Source: Ruminococcaceae bacterium UBA7101 (lineage in GTDB: Bacteria; Bacillota; Clostridia; Oscillospirales; Acutalibacteraceae). Taken from it: a stretch of DNA of 9,962 bases. The notes under the pieces were generated by a model. It ran no database searches, was not told where the DNA came from, and saw only the letters and a list, made by a program, of their open reading frames with translations. Shown here one piece after another: positions 6,944-9,962 of the stretch (its first letter is position 1; each line of letters starts with the position of its first letter). The stretch is taken from the NCBI GenBank assembly GCA_002493325.1, contig DKYL01000016.1:1-9962 (forward strand), written 5' to 3'. The translations under genes were made by a program, and so were the position numbers.

Positions 6944-7035
6944 CTCCAAAAAAAGCTTAAAGCAAATGTAACGATACCGCAAATCACTGCACCTACAATA
7001 AACATTGTTATATTCAGTGCTTTTCTGTCTTCCAT
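6919..7035 (-). CDS. Tiny membrane protein, 38 codons (ORF 1)
   Basis: An ORF of 38 codons starting MEDRKALNIT. Residues 9-30 form a hydrophobic span (core FIVGAVICGIVTFALSFF), and it ends LLWE before TAG. Its start is the best supported in this area: a perfect GGAGG at 7048-7044 lies eight bases before the ATG at 7035. A competing ATG at 7040 opens only an eight-codon frame. It overlaps the next ORF by 25 bases. If a -1 shift occurred on the seven-T run, it would continue into that ORF to give a 79-residue protein with two adjoining hydrophobic spans and a charged C-terminal helix. The last nine residues (from W30) could therefore be out-of-frame tail. No known family is recognised. Confidence 0.55.
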   Translation of the reverse strand: MEDRKALNITMFIVGAVICGIVTFALSFFWRCMHLLWE

Positions 7036-7070
7036 AACATCAGCCTCCGTTCATCCTATTTTACAATTTA

Positions 7071-7099
7071 ACAATACCACATCTGTCTGATAATTGCAA
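7071..7099 (-). promoter_or_regulatory. Candidate promoter for the small membrane ORFs
   Basis: On the minus strand, TTGCAA (7099-7094) and TATTGT (7076-7071) are 17 bases apart and would place the start near 7064, about 16 bases before the GGAGG. The match to consensus is moderate, and the surrounding DNA is AT-rich, so chance matches are easy. There is no hairpin terminator between the methyltransferase stop at 7112 and this point, so readthrough is an alternative. Confidence 0.35.
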
Positions 7100-7111
7100 T
7101 AAAATTAAGCA

Positions 7112-7903
7112 CTATATATTTTTCTTTTTCAAATCAAGTATCGTTGCATAATGCTTGATTGTGAATCGTTTGGGAACAGTTAAAAGATAGGATAAGTGCT
7201 CCTTTTCAAATGCTGAAATTTTATCTTGTGACAGCGATGCATCAATTCCCCTGCACGCCTTCATTCTGCCGTGCCAGCTTTCACGTGTAAACGGCACATC
7301 AAGGTCATAAGCAACTGCATTTGAAACCGTAAAATATTCACTGCTCCATTCCGGCTCTTTCAGCGTATATCTTGTCATCCTGCCTCCGGTCCAGGCGGGA
7401 TTATATTTCAGCACCAAATCTTCACTCGCTTTAGCAATTTCACTTTCAAAGGGCAACCACGCCATAAACAGAATTAAAAAATGACCGTTTGACTTTAACC
7501 ATTTATGAATTTTAGGCAGAATAATCTTTTTATCAAAATACATAAAGCACTGACAGGCTGTTACCACATCAAAGCTTTCCGGTGCAAAATTCAGATTTTC
7601 TGCCGATGAAACAATATAATCAATATCAAGACCTTTGGCTTCCGTCAGCTTTCGGGCATATTTAATCTGGTTTTCCGAAATATCTGTGCCTGTAAATTTT
7701 GCACCGTATTCTGACATATTCCTTGGCAGCACACCGGTTCCCGTTCCTAAATCAAGCACGCTCTGACCTGTCGTGCAATGACCTAAAGCCACAATCTTTT
7801 CATAAAACTCCCTCGGATAAACATCTCGGTATTTTGCATAATCCTCACTGGCAAGACCCCAGTCAAAGCCCTTGCCGTTATCAATGCTTTTATTCGTAAT
7901 CAT
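7112..7903 (-). CDS. Class I SAM-dependent methyltransferase, substrate unknown
   Basis: A Rossmann-fold methyltransferase. Starting at the ATG at 7903 it has 263 residues; AGGGG lies seven bases upstream, whereas the ATG at 7909 is too close to that site and the frame further upstream belongs to the preceding ORF. SAM-binding motif I is VLDLGTGTGVLP at 49-60, followed by TGTDISENQI (motif II acidic residue), the SAENL segment and the post-motif region SFDVVTACQCFMYFD. The C-terminal half has aromatic-rich stretches (MAWLPFESE, RESWHGRMKACRGI) of the kind seen in clostridial small-molecule methyltransferases. Its own reaction is not predictable. It overlaps the 76-codon ORF upstream by 14 bases. 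No terminator hairpin follows it. Confidence 0.85.
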   Translation of the reverse strand: MITNKSIDNGKGFDWGLASEDYAKYRDVYPREFYEKIVALGHCTTGQSVLDLGTGTGVLPRNMSEYGAKFTGTDISENQIKYARKLTEAKGLDIDYIVSSAENLNFAPESFDVVTACQCFMYFDKKIILPKIHKWLKSNGHFLILFMAWLPFESEIAKASEDLVLKYNPAWTGGRMTRYTLKEPEWSSEYFTVSNAVAYDLDVPFTRESWHGRMKACRGIDASLSQDKISAFEKEHLSYLLTVPKRFTIKHYATILDLKKKNI

Positions 7904-8120
7904 ATTCATTCCCCTTTCTGAATATATCAAGCATATGTATGGAAAATCCAACCAAATCTTCTCGCTCACAAATCGTTTCTAAAAACGCAATATATAATTT
8001 AAACTCTACGTCATTCAGTTTATCAAATCTGTCATCAAAAATATAGGAAAGCATATCTACACCTACAAAATGAAGCCTTTCCACATTATAGTGATTATAA
8101 AAATATTTAATCTTGTTCAT
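7890..8120 (-). pseudogene. Probable C-terminal remnant of a second methyltransferase
   Basis: A 76-codon ORF whose residues from about 15 on (RLHFVGVDMLSY, then ETICEREDLVGFSIHMLDIF and RKG) resemble, from memory, the C-terminal 60 residues of clostridial class I methyltransferases, which typically end with CERQD...GxSxHxLDIFRK. No SAM-binding domain precedes it. AGGAG at 8141-8137 is 16 bases from the ATG, too far for good initiation, and the bidirectional terminator at 8151-8187 stands just upstream, leaving little room for a promoter. I read it as the stump of a deleted gene, lying directly before an intact methyltransferase. It could instead be expressed as a small protein coupled to the next gene, which it overlaps by 14 bases. 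Confidence 0.55.
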
Positions 8121-8150
8121 AATATAAAATTTCTCACTCCTGACAATATA

Positions 8151-8187
8151 AAAAGACCACTGATGATGTGCTCATCAGTGGTCTTTT
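8151..8187 (-). terminator. Bidirectional terminator after the 31-codon gene
   Basis: A perfect 16-base stem, AAAAGACCACTGATGA at 8151-8166 pairing with 8172-8187, has a 5-base loop. Each strand has a run of five T after GGTC, so it can stop transcription from either side. It lies about 20 bases beyond the stop codon of the small CxxC gene on the minus strand, and no plus-strand gene leads into it, so its main client is probably that gene. Confidence 0.92.
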
Positions 8188-8205
8188 TATAGTTCAAATA
8201 AATCC

Positions 8206-8301
8206 TTATGACACTGCTGTATGAACACAACGCGAACAAACCCATGCTTGCTGCATAGGCTGAGGCTGCTGTGTATTAAGCATTACAAATAAATGTGTCA
8301 T
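8206..8301 (-). CDS. 31-residue CxxC protein, self-contained gene
   Basis: The reading frame runs from ATG (8301-8299) to TAA (8208-8206) and encodes 31 residues: an MTHLFVML start, a glutamine/proline-rich middle (NTQQPQPMQQ), then AWVCSRCVHTAVS. The CSRC pair (C22, C25) with nearby H27 could hold half of a zinc site, bind metal as a dimer, or be redox active. AAGAGG (8314-8309) lies seven bases before the ATG. A consensus promoter ends just upstream and a 16-base-stem terminator follows, so it is a complete single-gene unit of about 165 transcribed bases. There is no hydrophobic span or clear leader peptide. I do not recognise the family. The transcript could alternatively be a small RNA with an incidental ORF, but promoter, ribosome binding site, ORF and terminator are all in register. 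Confidence 0.6.
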   Translation of the reverse strand: MTHLFVMLNTQQPQPMQQAWVCSRCVHTAVS

Positions 8302-8320
8302 AAAATTACCTCTTTTAAAT

Positions 8321-8349
8321 ATTGTAACAGTTTATATATATTTTGTCAA
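8321..8349 (-). promoter_or_regulatory. Consensus promoter of the 31-codon gene
   Basis: On the minus strand, a perfect TTGACA (8349-8344) and TACAAT (8326-8321) are separated by exactly 17 bases. The -35 and spacer overlap the last codons of ogt. Transcription should begin near 8314-8316, giving a very short leader that starts at, or a base or two before, the AAGAGG ribosome binding site. Confidence 0.8.
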
Positions 8350-8841
8350 ACGAGCATTTTCCAATTTTAGCAAATACTCTTTTTTATCAAGTCCGCCTGC
8401 ATAGCCTGTCAGACTGCCGTTTGTACCTACAACTCTATGGCAGGGTACAATTATGCTTATGGGGTTATGACCCACGGCACCGCCGACTGCCTGTGCAGAC
8501 ATTCGGCTCAGTCCCCTTTTTTCTGCAATTTCCTTTGCAATATCACCATAGGTCATCACACTGCCGTAAGGAATTTTTAAAAGTATATCCCAAACCTCAC
8601 GCTGAAAGTCAGTACCCCGAAGATAAATCGGCGGTATAAAGTCAGGCTTTCCGCCTTTGAAATATGCATCAAGCCATAATTTCGTTTTATCAAAAACAGG
8701 CAAATCACTGTAAACGGCATCAGAGCTCAGGTGTAAAGCAAAATATTTTTGGTCATCAAACCACAAGCCTGTAAGCTTTTCACCGTCGCTTGCCATTGTC
8801 ATTTTACCAAGCGGCGAATGGTATGCATTTATAAATTTCAT
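8332..8841 (-). CDS. ogt: Methylated-DNA-protein-cysteine methyltransferase
   Basis: Repairs O6-alkylguanine (and O4-alkylthymine) in DNA by moving the alkyl group irreversibly onto its own cysteine. At 169 residues it is a typical stand-alone Ogt type without an Ada regulatory domain. The acceptor is C134 in the invariant PCHRVVG motif (133-139). The helix-turn-helix segment with TDFQREVWDILLKIPYG (77-93) and the downstream SLTGYAGGLDKKEYLL are also family-standard. Its ATG overlaps the TGA of the serine hydrolase gene (TGATG, 8843-8839), so translation is probably coupled to that gene. No terminator follows; the promoter of the 31-codon gene is laid over its 3' end, so Ogt transcripts probably run on to the 8151-8187 hairpin. 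Confidence 0.96.
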   Translation of the reverse strand: MKFINAYHSPLGKMTMASDGEKLTGLWFDDQKYFALHLSSDAVYSDLPVFDKTKLWLDAYFKGGKPDFIPPIYLRGTDFQREVWDILLKIPYGSVMTYGDIAKEIAEKRGLSRMSAQAVGGAVGHNPISIIVPCHRVVGTNGSLTGYAGGLDKKEYLLKLENARLTKYI

Positions 8842-9962
8842 CAGTCAGCAAATTTACCCTTGAAATCAGGCTCAATAATGGGCAGACCCAGAGCCTTAAC
8901 TGCATTTTTAACAACATCCTCTGTTGTTTCGCCCTTAATCGGATAGCCGAGGAAGGTCATATTGTAAATGGCAAGATCCTCAAATTTAGGCGACATTTCA
9001 TTGATAACCTTAACAACATCATTCTCTCTGAACTCAAAGGTGAACTTTCTTACGTGGGCGGTTTCAATAGGTCTTATCCACAGCTTGAGCGTACCATCCT
9101 CCTGCCATGCAGCCTTTGAATATGTATGATAATGCAAATCACCAAGGGTAATTTCCGACACTCCGTATTCACCATTCAAACCAACCTCGATTGTATTTTC
9201 GTATTCCTTTTCCTTCCAATAAAACAGCAGCTTATCCTCCTCAAAGGTAAGCTTCATCTCGCTTATCTCACCGGGTTTATTATAAAGCATCTGCGTTATT
9301 GAAATTGTAACAACCGAAACAAATTCAGAGGTTTTGCATTTAATCAGTCTGCCTGAGATTTTCTGCTCCATTTCCGTATTTCTTTCAGCAGCAGGCAGCT
9401 CCTCAACATGACAGTTTTCTATGGTTTCAAGCAATTCATTATAAGCCTGCTTGTTTTCAGGAAGAGCCTCAAAACCGAAGCAATGCGGGAAATACTTCCA
9501 GAAAACCTTCATCACCTTATAATCCTCTGCCTCTCCGCAATTGAGGACTACAAGTGCGTCATAGCCGGGGAATAAAAAGCATCGCTGTCCGAACAAACCG
9601 TCAGCACGTGAGCTGTTGGCAATCGGATTTTTCCAGAACTGATAGCCATAGCCCTCCATATTATCAATATATCCGTCACGAACGGAATTAACCTGCTTTC
9701 TTGTAGCCTCTTTAACCCAGATTTCAGGTACAATCTGTGTTCCGTCAATCCACTTTCCATCGTGAATATAAGGTAAAAAGAACTTGGCAATATCTTCACT
9801 CTTCATATAAAGACCCCAGCCGCCTGCATTATTGCCGGCGCCATCGGTTTCCCAGAAGGGCTTTTCAATTCCCAGCGGTTCAAAAATTCTTGGATAAAGA
9901 TAATCCACAACGCTCATACCCGTTACTTTTGAAATGATGGCGGAAAGCATAAATGTATTTTC
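8841..9962 (-). CDS. Serine hydrolase of the beta-lactamase class C/esterase family (5' end outside window)
   Basis: The frame is open to the window edge (first visible residues ENTFMLSAI), so the N-terminus with the SxxK nucleophile is missing. The remaining 373 residues begin with the C-terminal part of the Pfam beta-lactamase domain: IFEPLGIEKPFW, then GGWGLYMKSEDIAKF, a W/I-DG-QIVPEIWVKEAT segment, GYGYQFWKNP and LFGQRCFLFPGYDALVVLN. Such proteins hydrolyse esters, amides or D-amino-acid peptides; the substrate is unknown, and antibiotic resistance should not be assumed. About 210 residues follow the catalytic fold, with beta-strand-like character and no recognised domain, perhaps a substrate-gating or lipocalin-like domain. 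No membrane span is visible in this part. It is the upstream partner of ogt in a coupled pair. Confidence 0.82.
   Translation of the reverse strand, partial: ENTFMLSAIISKVTGMSVVDYLYPRIFEPLGIEKPFWETDGAGNNAGGWGLYMKSEDIAKFFLPYIHDGKWIDGTQIVPEIWVKEATRKQVNSVRDGYIDNMEGYGYQFWKNPIANSSRADGLFGQRCFLFPGYDALVVLNCGEAEDYKVMKVFWKYFPHCFGFEALPENKQAYNELLETIENCHVEELPAAERNTEMEQKISGRLIKCKTSEFVSVVTISITQMLYNKPGEISEMKLTFEEDKLLFYWKEKEYENTIEVGLNGEYGVSEITLGDLHYHTYSKAAWQEDGTLKLWIRPIETAHVRKFTFEFRENDVVKVINEMSPKFEDLAIYNMTFLGYPIKGETTEDVVKNAVKALGLPIIEPDFKGKFAD

Noticed and set aside
8343..8639. Plus-strand frame antisense to ogt
   Set aside because: Complete overlap with the Ogt catalytic region; the coding signal belongs to the minus strand.
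8841..9962. Beta-lactamase resistance gene
   Set aside because: The fold is shared with many esterases and peptidases; the nucleophile region is outside the window and nothing here points to antibiotic hydrolysis.

Overview
This 9,962-base window looks like chromosomal DNA of a low-to-moderate-GC Gram-positive anaerobe, most likely a gut Clostridia of the Ruminococcaceae/Oscillospiraceae kind. That placement is an inference from protein style, AGG/GGAGG ribosome binding sites, compact intergenic spaces with hairpin-plus-T-run terminators, and the mix of genes (DegV, LuxS, a type II-like branched-chain aminotransferase). No tRNA, rRNA, CRISPR array, transposase or phage gene is visible.

Plus-strand block (2-6784). 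The window opens inside argG (argininosuccinate synthase), followed by argH (argininosuccinate lyase): the last two steps of arginine synthesis. A palindromic repeat-like element lies between them, and a terminator follows argH. A near-consensus promoter then starts a degV-ilvE unit (fatty-acid-binding DegV protein and branched-chain aminotransferase), which ends in a second terminator. That terminator abuts the start of a tightly packed three-gene unit: an RluA-family pseudouridine synthase, a cytoplasmic zinc-dependent phospholipase C-like protein and luxS. These genes are joined by TAATG and ATGA overlaps and end in a strong terminator at 6744-6784.

Minus-strand block (9962-6797), convergent with the first. 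Read in transcription order, it holds the C-terminal part of a beta-lactamase-fold serine hydrolase; an Ogt-type methylguanine-DNA methyltransferase coupled to it by a TGATG overlap; a 31-codon CxxC protein gene with its own consensus promoter and a 16-bp-stem terminator; a 76-codon ORF that resembles the severed C-terminus of a methyltransferase; a complete class I SAM-dependent methyltransferase; and two overlapping very small membrane-protein ORFs that could be one gene split at a run of seven T.

Most of the window is ordinary housekeeping and metabolic DNA. The parts that repay a second look are the self-contained 31-codon gene (8151-8349), the split or overlapping membrane micro-ORFs (6797-7035), the argG-argH palindrome whose edge can pair with the argH ribosome binding site, and the operon joining LuxS to an unsecreted phospholipase C-like protein. 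I see no clear candidate for a large undescribed multi-gene system.
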